DNA from: Oxalobacteraceae bacterium
GTDB taxonomy: Bacteria > Pseudomonadota > Gammaproteobacteria > Burkholderiales > Burkholderiaceae_D
Assembly: GCA_013284265.1 (NCBI GenBank)
Contig: JABTBR010000054.1
Coordinates: 1 to 47,071, forward strand
Direction: 5' to 3'
DNA: 47,071 bases
Below are positions 16,904-24,433 of this stretch, piece by piece. Within the stretch, counting starts at the first letter, position 1; each line of letters starts with the position of its first letter. Position numbers and translations under genes: made by a program. Below the pieces are notes generated by a model. It was not told the DNA's origin. It was given only the letters and a program-made list of their open reading frames with translations, and did no database searches.

Positions 16904-16933
16904 AGTCTAGTATCATATAAGCAGAAAGTCTAG
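16904..16933 (-). promoter_or_regulatory. Candidate operator of the HipA/HTH pair
   Basis: AGTCTAG occurs twice, at 16904-16910 and 16927-16933, 23 bp apart (about two helical turns), with AT-rich sequence containing TATCATA and TATGTGATA between and after. It sits directly upstream of the kinase start, where the HTH partner should bind. Confidence 0.45.
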
Positions 16934-16961
16934 CGAGTATATGTGATAGTTTGATGTGCAA

Positions 16962-16993
16962 TTAACTCCAGTGCCTATGGCGACTGGAGTTAA
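16962..16993. terminator. Perfect 11-bp stem-loop after the phospholipase C gene
   Basis: TTAACTCCAGT (16962-16972) pairs with ACTGGAGTTAA (16983-16993) across a 10-base loop. It lies 54 bp past the phospholipase stop and upstream of the HipA promoter. No long T-run follows, so a factor-independent terminator is only one reading; a protein-binding palindrome is another. Confidence 0.5.
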
Positions 16994-17046
16994 CATTGAT
17001 GACGGCGACACGAACTCGCCCGCCCAGGGCGACATAGTTCCGACGC

Positions 17047-19752
17047 TCAGCTAACAGTAAAGTTGGCCGGTCCAGCCATCACGGTGTAAGCATCGTTGTA
17101 CAGACACCAGGCGCTGTAGTTGCCCGGCACCAGTTTGCTGGTATCGATACTGGCGCTGCCGCTGGCGGCGGTGACGTATTGCCAGACCAGATAACTGCCG
17201 CTGCCCGGCGTGACGCCCGCCTTCCAGATGGCGATCCAGTTCTTGCTGTTGACCTTGGCGGCCGGCAGCGCGTAGCTGATGGCGATCGCCACGCCCTGCT
17301 TGACGCTGGCGGCCGACGCGCTCAGCTGGGTCACGCTGACCGGCACGGGGCCGCCCAGCACCACATAGCCATCCTGGTACAGATACCAGGCCGTGTAATC
17401 GCCCACCGCCAGCGTGCCGCTGCTGAAGGAGACGCTGCCGCTGGCATTCGGCGCATAGCTCCACAGCGCGGCGCTGCCATTGCCCGGCGAACGGCCGGAC
17501 GCGTACAGGCCGATCCAGTTCTTCGGATCGAGCTTACCGTTCGGCACCGCATAGCCGAGCGTCAGCGCCGCACCCTTGTTCACAAAGGGCGTGCCGGTCT
17601 GAAGCGCGATCTGGTTCAGATTACTGCCTATCATCGGATCGACCCGGCTCGCCGCCCCCGTTTCGACGTGGCCGGCCACGCGGCGCGACCACAGCGCATC
17701 GGCATCACAGCTGACGGTGAAATCGTACCAGCCGAAACTGCCGGCCAGGCCGCAGTCGATGGCCAGGGTCTGGCCGGCTGGGACGGCGTAGCTGGCCGGC
17801 GCGGCGCCGTAGGCATTGTCGGTGATGGTGAAGCGGCAGGCTTGCAGGCCGCCCAAATTGGACAGCGTCAGCCAGATGCTGTTGTTGGGCACGTTGTATG
17901 AAGTCTGCAACTCCGGCCGCGCGGCGCCGGCCACCAGGCTGACCGTGCCCTTGAACTGGCGCAGATAGCCATTGGCGCCATACACGCTCAATTCGTAGCT
18001 GCTGCCGGTCCAGGTCCACAATTCATTGTTGATGCTCTTGCCCGCTTCCACCGTGTAATACCACGGGCCGTCGGTGCGCACATTGGAATAGACGATGAAG
18101 GCGGCGCCCGCCTGCCCGCTGTTGCCGAAGCTGACGGCCAGCTGCTTGTTGCCGTTGTTGCTGGCCTGGACCTGCAATTCATATGGCAGTGCGCAAGCGT
18201 AACGCGGGCCATCGCCCGACGTGACGGTCTCCTGGCGCGCCAGCGTCTGCACCGCAGGCGGAACTGGCGAGGGCTTGCCGCTGACCGGCACATAGGCGGC
18301 CGTCTTCGGCACGCCGGCCGGCCAGTCGCTATTGGGATTCTGGAAGTCGAAGGCCGAGGTCAGGTCGCCACAAACCGCGCGCCGCCACGGCGAAATATGC
18401 TGGCAGCTGACGCTGGCGCGGTCCTTGCCCAGGCCCTCGACCAGCCACTCTTCCAGGAAGCGCAGCTTGGAGGTGTGGTCGAACAATTGCGAGCAGACCC
18501 GGCCGCCCTTGCTCCACGGCGAGATCACCAGCATCGGCACCCGTGGTCCCAGTCCGACCGGCACGCCCTGATAGTTTTCGTAGGCGCCGATATCGGCCAG
18601 CGTGGTCTTGCCCATGCCCGCGCTGAGCGGCGCCATGTCCGACGGCACATGGTCGAAGAAGCCATCGTTCTCGTCATACATCAGCAGGAACACGGTCTTG
18701 GACCAGACCGCGGGATTGGCCACCAGCGCCGCCAGCAGGCGCGCGGTGATGCTCTCGCCGGCGTTGGGCGAATGCGAGGGATGCTCGCAGTACTCGGTCG
18801 GTGCGGAAATCCAGGACACTTGCGGCAGGCGGTTGTTTTGCACGTCGGCGGCGAAGGCTTGCACCAGGAAATCGCCTTTGGTGCCAGGCGCGTTGGCGGC
18901 GCTGGAGCCGGCCGCCATCACGCGGCCATTTTGCGCCAGCGGCGAACTGGCGGCGAGCCGGCTGCCGTCGGCGTTGACGCGGAAGTTCTTGAAGTAGGCC
19001 AGGTAGTTGTCGCCGTAATTGTCCCACTCCTGGTACACCTTCCAGCTGACGCCGTTCGCCTGCAGCACTTCGGCGTAGGTCTGCCAGGTGGGCGCGGTGG
19101 CGGTGACGGCGGCCGTGATGTTGTCGTTGGCCGGGTCGGCGTTGTAGACACCGCTGGCGTTGATGTTGTACAGGCTGCCCATGGCGCCAAGCTGGCCCTG
19201 GCTGGTGCCGCTGAGCGAGTACAGGCGGTTCGGATCGGTGGCGCCGAAGATCGAGCAGTGGTAGGCGTCGCAGATGGTGAAGGCATCCGCCAGCGCGTAG
19301 TAGAACGGCAGGTCGCCACGGTTGAAGTAACCCATGGTCTTGGAGGTCTTTTGCTTGACCCAGGCATCCCAGCCCTTCCAGGTGGCGTGCGAACCTTTCC
19401 ACGAATGGTCCAGGCCGACCGACAGCGCGCTGGTGTTCTTGGCGTCGAAATGGAAGGGCAGCACATAGCCGCCGGTACCGTTGGGCTGATACCAGACCGG
19501 ATGGCCGTCCGGCAGGTCGACGGCGCGCGGATCGTCGAAACCGCGCACGCCGGCCAGACTGCCGAAGTAGTGGTCGAAGGAACGGTTTTCCTGCATCAGG
19601 ATGACCACGTGTTCGACGTCGGCCAGGGTGCCGGTGGCGTTATTGGCGGGAACCGCCAGCGCCTGGCGGATCAGGTCGGGGAACATGGTGGTGGCGCTGA
19701 CGCCCGCGCTGGTGGCGGCGAAGCTGAGGAATTTGCGGCGGCTGATGGACAT
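17047..19752 (-). CDS. Phosphocholine-specific phospholipase C, Tat-exported, with extra C-terminal repeats
   Basis: 901 residues from ATG 19752, where a twin-arginine signal (MSISRRKFLSF) begins; a frame to 19782 adds ten unlikely residues. The alkaline-phosphatase-fold phosphoesterase domain (about 40-470) shows QENRSFDHYFG, ATDPNRLYSLSG and DENDGFFDHVP. Two DUF756-type C-terminal domains follow (about 500-690). Members cleave the head group of phosphatidylcholine or sphingomyelin in the periplasm or outside. Beyond these, two tandem homologous beta domains (about 715-805 and 810-901) share Gly-Asn/Ser-rich strands, DYTAWYLYQDGYVVLGGPV and NYSAWCLYNDAYTVMAGPA; they are extra compared with the usual roughly 700-residue enzyme and may bind a surface. 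Confidence 0.93.
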   Translation of the reverse strand: MSISRRKFLSFAATSAGVSATTMFPDLIRQALAVPANNATGTLADVEHVVILMQENRSFDHYFGSLAGVRGFDDPRAVDLPDGHPVWYQPNGTGGYVLPFHFDAKNTSALSVGLDHSWKGSHATWKGWDAWVKQKTSKTMGYFNRGDLPFYYALADAFTICDAYHCSIFGATDPNRLYSLSGTSQGQLGAMGSLYNINASGVYNADPANDNITAAVTATAPTWQTYAEVLQANGVSWKVYQEWDNYGDNYLAYFKNFRVNADGSRLAASSPLAQNGRVMAAGSSAANAPGTKGDFLVQAFAADVQNNRLPQVSWISAPTEYCEHPSHSPNAGESITARLLAALVANPAVWSKTVFLLMYDENDGFFDHVPSDMAPLSAGMGKTTLADIGAYENYQGVPVGLGPRVPMLVISPWSKGGRVCSQLFDHTSKLRFLEEWLVEGLGKDRASVSCQHISPWRRAVCGDLTSAFDFQNPNSDWPAGVPKTAAYVPVSGKPSPVPPAVQTLARQETVTSGDGPRYACALPYELQVQASNNGNKQLAVSFGNSGQAGAAFIVYSNVRTDGPWYYTVEAGKSINNELWTWTGSSYELSVYGANGYLRQFKGTVSLVAGAARPELQTSYNVPNNSIWLTLSNLGGLQACRFTITDNAYGAAPASYAVPAGQTLAIDCGLAGSFGWYDFTVSCDADALWSRRVAGHVETGAASRVDPMIGSNLNQIALQTGTPFVNKGAALTLGYAVPNGKLDPKNWIGLYASGRSPGNGSAALWSYAPNASGSVSFSSGTLAVGDYTAWYLYQDGYVVLGGPVPVSVTQLSASAASVKQGVAIAISYALPAAKVNSKNWIAIWKAGVTPGSGSYLVWQYVTAASGSASIDTSKLVPGNYSAWCLYNDAYTVMAGPANFTVS

Positions 19753-20011
19753 CGGGGGCTCTCTGTTGCACGGCGAAGGCATGCGGAGCAGAGAGGGTAG
19801 CGAGCAAATGTGACAGGCTTATGGCGCTCGCCTGATAAAAATTCATCATGATTAAAGGCTGAGCGCGGCTGTTTCACGCACGCTCAAAGTCCGACCTAGC
19901 GCCTGACACTGAGCCGGAAAACAAGTGTACTTTACGCCAAAGTAAATAGTTGTATTTGTGAAAATATGGTGTAAAAATCACTCGCCTCACTATTGCAAAC
20001 TCGCCAGGTTT

Positions 20012-21433
20012 ATGGGAACTGTAGGAAAAAGACGCCGCGTCGCCGATGCTGAAGGCTTACTGACTTTCCGGATTGAACAGGATCTCACGGTCCAGATCAA
20101 CAATGGCAGTCTGGCGCCAGAAGCGCGCCTGCCGTCCATCCGCGCGGCGGCCACCTTTTATCAGGTGAGCCGCTTTACCGTTGGCGAAGCGTATGAGCGG
20201 CTGGTCGCGAAGGGCTATCTGACGGTGCGGGCCGGGTCCGGCTTCTTCGCGGCGCCGGGCCAGAAGAAGCGCCTGGCCCCGGTGCCGTCTCCGGAAAAGC
20301 CGCGCATCGACGGGGAGTGGCTGATGCGCCAGCAGATGTTGAGCCACTGGAAGGCCAAGCCGGGCGCGGGCATGCTGCCTGACGCGTGGTACCCCGACGC
20401 CGACTTCAGGAGCGCCATCCGCGGCATGATGCGCGATCAGCGCGTTTCCCTGGCCAGCTATGGCGATCCACAGGGCTATATGCCTTTGCGCGAACGCATC
20501 GCCGAAATGCTGCAGGAACTGCGTATCAACGCTGGCCCGGATCAGGTTTCCCTGACCATAGGCGCCAGCCATGGCATGGAAATAGCCATGCGTGCCCTGC
20601 TGCGGCCCGGCGACATTGCGCTGGTGGACAACCCAGGCTATTTCAATATGCATACCGCGCTCGCCCACCACGGCGCCACCGTGGTGGGGGTCGCGCGCAC
20701 GCGCACCGGGCCTTGTCTGCAAGCCTTGCGCGCGATCCTGGAAAAACACCGTCCCAAAGTCTTCTTCACCCAGTCCGTTTTCCAGAACCCCACGGGAGAC
20801 AGTACCGATCCGGGAACGGCCCATGCCATCCTGCGCATGGCACAGGAATACGATTTTCACATCGTCGAAAACGACGTGTACGGCTGCTTCGATGACGCTG
20901 GCCGCACGCGCATCGCCACCCTCGATCAGCTCAATCGCGTGATCCTGGCCGGCAGTTTCTCAAAGGCCGTGTCCGGCTCTACACGCGCGGGCTTCCTGGC
21001 CGCCCATCCCGAGCTGCTTCAACGCATCAACCGCATCAAATTGAACGGCGTGATCGGCAGCCCGGCCTTTGCGGAGCGGGCCGTCTATGCCTTCCTGGTC
21101 GGTGGCAACTACCGCAAGCATATCGGACACTTGCGCGAGCGGCTGGTGCTCGCGCGGGGCGCCGCCAAGCAGGCGCTGGCCGAGACGGGCTTTACCGGCA
21201 TCTCCGCGCCGGAGGGCGGCTACCTGCTATGCGCACAGCATCCACAGATCGCTTCGGCGGCCCATTTTGCCGAGTGCGCCGCGGCGCAGGGCATCCTGAT
21301 GGCGCCAGGCGAGATGTTCACGCTGGGCGACGGCAAGTCCAACTGGTTCCGCTTCAATGCAAGCCAGCTGGCCGATGCCGAAACGGTTGACATACTGAAT
21401 GCATTTACCCGGAAATACCTGTCGACGGCATAG
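20012..21433 (+). CDS. MocR-type regulator (GntR HTH fused to PLP aminotransferase domain)
   Basis: 473 residues from ATG 20012. A GntR winged HTH (about 15-85; PSIRAAATFYQVSRFTVGEAYERL) is fused to a fold-type I aminotransferase domain (about 110-470), with the PLP lysine in AGSFSKAVSGSTRAGF and cofactor motifs NPGYFNMHTAL and FQNPTG. MocR proteins sense PLP adducts of amines or amino acids and usually control a neighbouring gene. The two genes downstream on the same strand, a diiron oxidase-like protein and a class II aldolase, are the probable targets. Confidence 0.92.
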   Translation: MGTVGKRRRVADAEGLLTFRIEQDLTVQINNGSLAPEARLPSIRAAATFYQVSRFTVGEAYERLVAKGYLTVRAGSGFFAAPGQKKRLAPVPSPEKPRIDGEWLMRQQMLSHWKAKPGAGMLPDAWYPDADFRSAIRGMMRDQRVSLASYGDPQGYMPLRERIAEMLQELRINAGPDQVSLTIGASHGMEIAMRALLRPGDIALVDNPGYFNMHTALAHHGATVVGVARTRTGPCLQALRAILEKHRPKVFFTQSVFQNPTGDSTDPGTAHAILRMAQEYDFHIVENDVYGCFDDAGRTRIATLDQLNRVILAGSFSKAVSGSTRAGFLAAHPELLQRINRIKLNGVIGSPAFAERAVYAFLVGGNYRKHIGHLRERLVLARGAAKQALAETGFTGISAPEGGYLLCAQHPQIASAAHFAECAAAQGILMAPGEMFTLGDGKSNWFRFNASQLADAETVDILNAFTRKYLSTA

Positions 21434-21634
21434 CGTTGGCCATGCAAGGTGGCATGGTGTTTGCACCGGACAGATAGGCGGGAATACTGCGGAAGTGTCC
21501 TGTTGAGTATGCAAATCCCCATGCTATCTTCGCGCGGTTTTGAGAGCGATGGAATGGCCGTGCTCTCAAAGAATTCGGACTTCATTAATGGACGCATCTG
21601 TATCGCGTACGTCATTTACTCATCGGAGAAACAA

Positions 21635-22336
21635 ATGGAAATGCATATTGATATTCTCGAAGCAGCAAAAAGCAAAATGATCGAGCGGATGTCCGCCCAT
21701 CCTTTCCTGCAGCGCTGCAGGGCAGGCACGGTAACCCTCGACGAGCTCAAGGTATTCATGGTGCAGCAAGGCCACTACAGCGGCTACTTCACGCGCTACC
21801 TGTGCGCCATGATGGCCAACCTGCCGAGCAATCATGAAGTGTTTGAACTGGCCGAAAACCTGTTTGAAGAACTCGGTTTCGCACCGGACAGCCCGACCCC
21901 GCACTACCTCATCTATCGCGACATGCTCACCGCCTTCTCGCTCTCGCTCGACCAGGCTGCGCCTTCCAGCGGAACCCGGCAACTGATCGATACCATGTTC
22001 CACTACTGCCGCAATCTCAACCCGGCCTATGGCCTGGGTGCGCTGTGCCTGGGCGCCGAAGCGCTGGTGCCGTCGCTGTATGCGGACCTCATCGAGGGCT
22101 TCCGCCAGTGCGGTGTCCAGCAGAAGGATATCGAGTTCTTCCGTATCCATGTAGAGTGCGACGACGGCCACGCGGAAACCCTGCGCGATATCATGGTGGA
22201 TCTGGCCGGCGACGACCGCTCGCAGCTCGATGCCATGATTGAAGCGGGCAATGCCATGGTCGATGCACGGCTGGCCTTCTTCTCGGCGCTCGATGAAGTA
22301 CGCCTGGAAGAGACGGCCACGCTGACGACGGCCTGA
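21635..22336 (+). CDS. Haem-oxygenase-like diiron oxidase (HDO) family protein
   Basis: 233 residues from ATG 21635, with CGGAGA seven bases upstream. All-helical protein with the iron-ligand pattern of the HDO family (CADD, UndA, BesC relatives): FEELG glutamate (E78/E79), H90, GAEAL glutamate (E142), and HVECDDGH (H172, D176, H179; HxxxDxxH). The set matches the six-ligand diiron site known for CADD almost position for position. Such enzymes use O2 to cleave C-C or C-N bonds or to desaturate amino or fatty acids. The substrate is unknown; the MocR and aldolase neighbours hint at an amino-acid-like substrate. Confidence 0.85.
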   Translation: MEMHIDILEAAKSKMIERMSAHPFLQRCRAGTVTLDELKVFMVQQGHYSGYFTRYLCAMMANLPSNHEVFELAENLFEELGFAPDSPTPHYLIYRDMLTAFSLSLDQAAPSSGTRQLIDTMFHYCRNLNPAYGLGALCLGAEALVPSLYADLIEGFRQCGVQQKDIEFFRIHVECDDGHAETLRDIMVDLAGDDRSQLDAMIEAGNAMVDARLAFFSALDEVRLEETATLTTA

Positions 22337-22395
22337 CGCCCACGCAAGGCCAACCCGCACGGCTCCCGTCCGAGCCGTGCAAACAAGGAAGACAT

Positions 22396-23190
22396 ATGAA
22401 CGACACCATGCATCTGGAAAAGGCCGAACTGCTCGCACTGGCCAAGCAGCAGATGAGCACCCACCTGTCCATGCCAAACTGGACCGTGCAAGAAAAGCTG
22501 GCCTTGAGCTGCCGCATCCTGTTTGCGCAGGGCCACGACTCCGGCCTGGCCGGGCAGATCACGGCCCGCGGCGAGCAGGAGGGCAGTTACTACACGCAAC
22601 GGCTGGGCCTGGGATTTGACGAAATTACCGCGAGCAATCTGCTGCTGGTCAATGAGGATCTGTCCGTTCTGCAAGGCCAGGGAATGGCCAACCCGGCAAA
22701 CCGCTTCCATTCATGGATCTATCGCGCACGCCCTGACGTGCGCTGCATCATTCATACCCACGCACCGCACCTGTCCGCCCTGGCCATGCTGGAACGCCCG
22801 CTGAACGTGTCGCACATGGACGCCTGCATGCTGTACGAGGATGTCGCGTTCCTGGCCAAGTGGCCCGGTGTCCCCGTCGGCAATGAAGAAGGCGAGCTGA
22901 TTTCGGGCGTGCTGGGCCAGCGCCGCGCGGCGCTGCTGGCCCACCACGGCATTGTGGTGGCCTGCGGCTCGGTGGAGGAAGCATGCATGTTCGCGCTGCA
23001 ATGCGAGCGGGCGGCGCGTCTTCAACTGCTGGCCGAAGCGGCGGGTGAGATCCAGCCGCTGCAGCCGGAACTGGCAAGGGAAGCGCATGACTGGATTCTG
23101 CAAGAAAAGCGCTCGCAGGCCGGTTTTTATTATTATGCGCGCCGCGCCTTGCGCGAAACGGCAATGGCCGGCAATTCCCCGCTGGCCTAA
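22396..23190 (+). CDS. Class II aldolase/adducin family protein
   Basis: 264 residues from ATG 22396 behind AAGGAAG. The family zinc histidines are seen in IIHTHAPHL (H120, H122) and LLAHHGIVVA (H183/H184). The segment PANRFHSWIYRARPDV is the conserved helix before them; the catalytic glutamate of fuculose-phosphate aldolase is not obvious there, so it may be a decarboxylase- or epimerase-like or unrelated member. It lies 59 bp after the HDO gene and is probably co-transcribed with it. Confidence 0.9.
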   Translation: MNDTMHLEKAELLALAKQQMSTHLSMPNWTVQEKLALSCRILFAQGHDSGLAGQITARGEQEGSYYTQRLGLGFDEITASNLLLVNEDLSVLQGQGMANPANRFHSWIYRARPDVRCIIHTHAPHLSALAMLERPLNVSHMDACMLYEDVAFLAKWPGVPVGNEEGELISGVLGQRRAALLAHHGIVVACGSVEEACMFALQCERAARLQLLAEAAGEIQPLQPELAREAHDWILQEKRSQAGFYYYARRALRETAMAGNSPLA

Positions 23191-23198
23191 GCGGATTT

Positions 23199-23217
23199 TG
23201 CCAGCTTGCCAGGCTGG
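23199..23217 (+). terminator. Short stem-loop after the aldolase gene
   Basis: GCCAGC and GCTGGC pair across a seven-base loop, nine bases after the aldolase stop. No T-run follows; weak candidate terminator. Confidence 0.3.
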
Positions 23218-23345
23218 CCCCGGGGCGCAACGGCTAGCTGATCCAGCCAGTGCTTGCGCAACAGCCGACCTGGCTGTGCGGCAGTAGCATCGCTCGCTTG
23301 AGCAAGAGGTGCCGCCATCGCCTGTGACCAGCATCAGACCATCCC

Positions 23346-23480
23346 CTAAGGGGACATCGCGGCGAGATTGGCCAGATAGGCGCACAGCATGTCTGCCAGG
23401 GCGTCGGCAAATACCGTGATTTCCTTCTCCGTGCGCGGCGTCTCCGAAAACTGTTTTCCTACCGTACTGAGGGTCGCCAT
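23346..23480 (-). pseudogene. 3' remnant of a TetR-family regulator gene
   Basis: Reading leftward from 23480, 44 codons encode the C-terminal end of a TetR-type regulator (LSTVGKQFSETPRTEKEI and FADALADMLCAYLANL), ending in TAG at 23346-23348. No DNA-binding domain is coded upstream; the frame instead runs antisense into the O-methyltransferase remnant. The gene has lost its 5' part. Confidence 0.65.
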
Positions 23481-23792
23481 GAGCAGCTCGCCCGCGACAA
23501 CCTCGCGGCCGCCGGCCTGCTGGATCTGGTGGAAATCCGCGAAGGCGATGCACTGGAAACACTGCGCAGCGGACTGCCCGAGCAGATCGACATCCTGCTG
23601 CTCGACGGCGCCAAGTCACTGTATGCCGACGTGCTGCGCCTGGTGGAGCATCGGCTGCGGCCCGGTGCCCTCATCATCGCCGACAATGCGGATTATTGCC
23701 CCGAGTATCTGGCACTGATGCGCAAGCCGGACAGCGGCTACCTGTCCCTGCCATTCGCCGACGACGTCGAACTATCAATGAAGTGCGGCTAA
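23475..23792 (+). pseudogene. 3' remnant of a class I SAM O-methyltransferase gene
   Basis: From about 23475 to the TAA at 23790-23792, the frame encodes EQLARDNLAAAGLLDLV, then IREGDALETL, IDILLLDGAKSLY, RPGALIIADNADY and PFADDVELSM, the C-terminal half of a caffeoyl-CoA-type O-methyltransferase. The SAM-binding N-terminal half is missing: upstream codons suddenly stop looking like the family at the point where the TetR remnant starts on the other strand. No proper start codon; almost certainly non-functional. Confidence 0.75.
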
Positions 23793-23799
23793 GTCAACA

Positions 23800-23828
23800 A
23801 AGCCTGTCACTCAAGAAGTGACAGGCTT
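23800..23828. terminator. Perfect 12-bp hairpin between convergent genes
   Basis: AAGCCTGTCACT (23800-23811) pairs with AGTGACAGGCTT (23817-23828), loop of five. On the minus strand the stem is followed by TTTGTTGACTT, so it should stop transcription coming from the SRPBCC gene; it may also serve the methyltransferase remnant. Confidence 0.75.
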
Positions 23829-23890
23829 GGCGGCACCGCTTTGCGCTGCCGCAGGTGGCGGCGCGCCGAAGCCCGGCTCGACATGACGGC

Positions 23891-24313
23891 TTAGGCCGCA
23901 CTCAGCGACTCAGACAGCGCCTTGAGCCTTTGAAGCGTAAGCGGAAGCCCCGAGTTCAATTGCTTGACCAGCATCCTGCCGAGAACAAACGTGAGCGGCC
24001 CCGAAAACGTGACCCTGTGAATGACTTCGGTCATTCCTTGCATGGGCACAAGCTCGTGTTCGAACACCATGCGAAACAAGGGGATCTTCGACTCTACTGT
24101 AAAGCAGCTGTCGTGCACCATTTTCGTGACGACCATGGGAACGGTGTTCCCCTTGGTCGGCGTGAGGCGGCCGCGACTGCCGACGTCAAACGGGCCCTGA
24201 AGAGTTGCGCGCTTTGTGTCCGGGTCCCAGGTATGCCAGTTCTCAACGTCCTGGTAGATGTTGAAGATTGATGCGGGAGTGGTAGCGACTTTGATTCGAT
24301 GTTCAACTTGCAT
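23891..24313 (-). CDS. SRPBCC-family (START-like) protein
   Basis: 140 residues with the SRPBCC start pattern MQVEHRIKVATTPASIFNIY and DVENWHTWDPDTKRA, then strands to a long C-terminal helix. Such proteins hold a hydrophobic ligand in a deep pocket (polyketide cyclases, lipid carriers). No enzyme can be assigned. ATG 24313 has AAGGA seven bases upstream. Two nested palindromes lie right upstream. Confidence 0.85.
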   Translation of the reverse strand: MQVEHRIKVATTPASIFNIYQDVENWHTWDPDTKRATLQGPFDVGSRGRLTPTKGNTVPMVVTKMVHDSCFTVESKIPLFRMVFEHELVPMQGMTEVIHRVTFSGPLTFVLGRMLVKQLNSGLPLTLQRLKALSESLSAA

Positions 24314-24318
24314 GGCAT

Positions 24319-24357
24319 CCTTTACATCGCAAATGTTATTAATATAACATGTAAAGG
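24319..24357. promoter_or_regulatory. Nested inverted repeats upstream of the SRPBCC gene
   Basis: CCTTTACAT (24319-24327) is complementary to ATGTAAAGG (24349-24357); inside lies ATGTTAT-TAAT-ATAACAT (24333-24350). The symmetry and the place 6-45 bp before the start codon suggest a repressor operator overlapping the promoter. Confidence 0.5.
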
Positions 24358-24433
24358 AGTTGCTGTCTTCCCGAGAATCTCCGGGATCGGAGGGGATCGC
24401 AGTTTGTAAGCGCCGCGCATGCCGCCCTTTTAT

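Noticed and set aside
23187..23318. 43-codon minus-strand frame (MAAPLAQASDATAAQ...) next to the TetR remnant
   Set aside because: Plausible amino-acid mix but no clear ribosome site, overlaps the aldolase stop, and lies in decayed DNA; may be another gene remnant, not listed as a gene.
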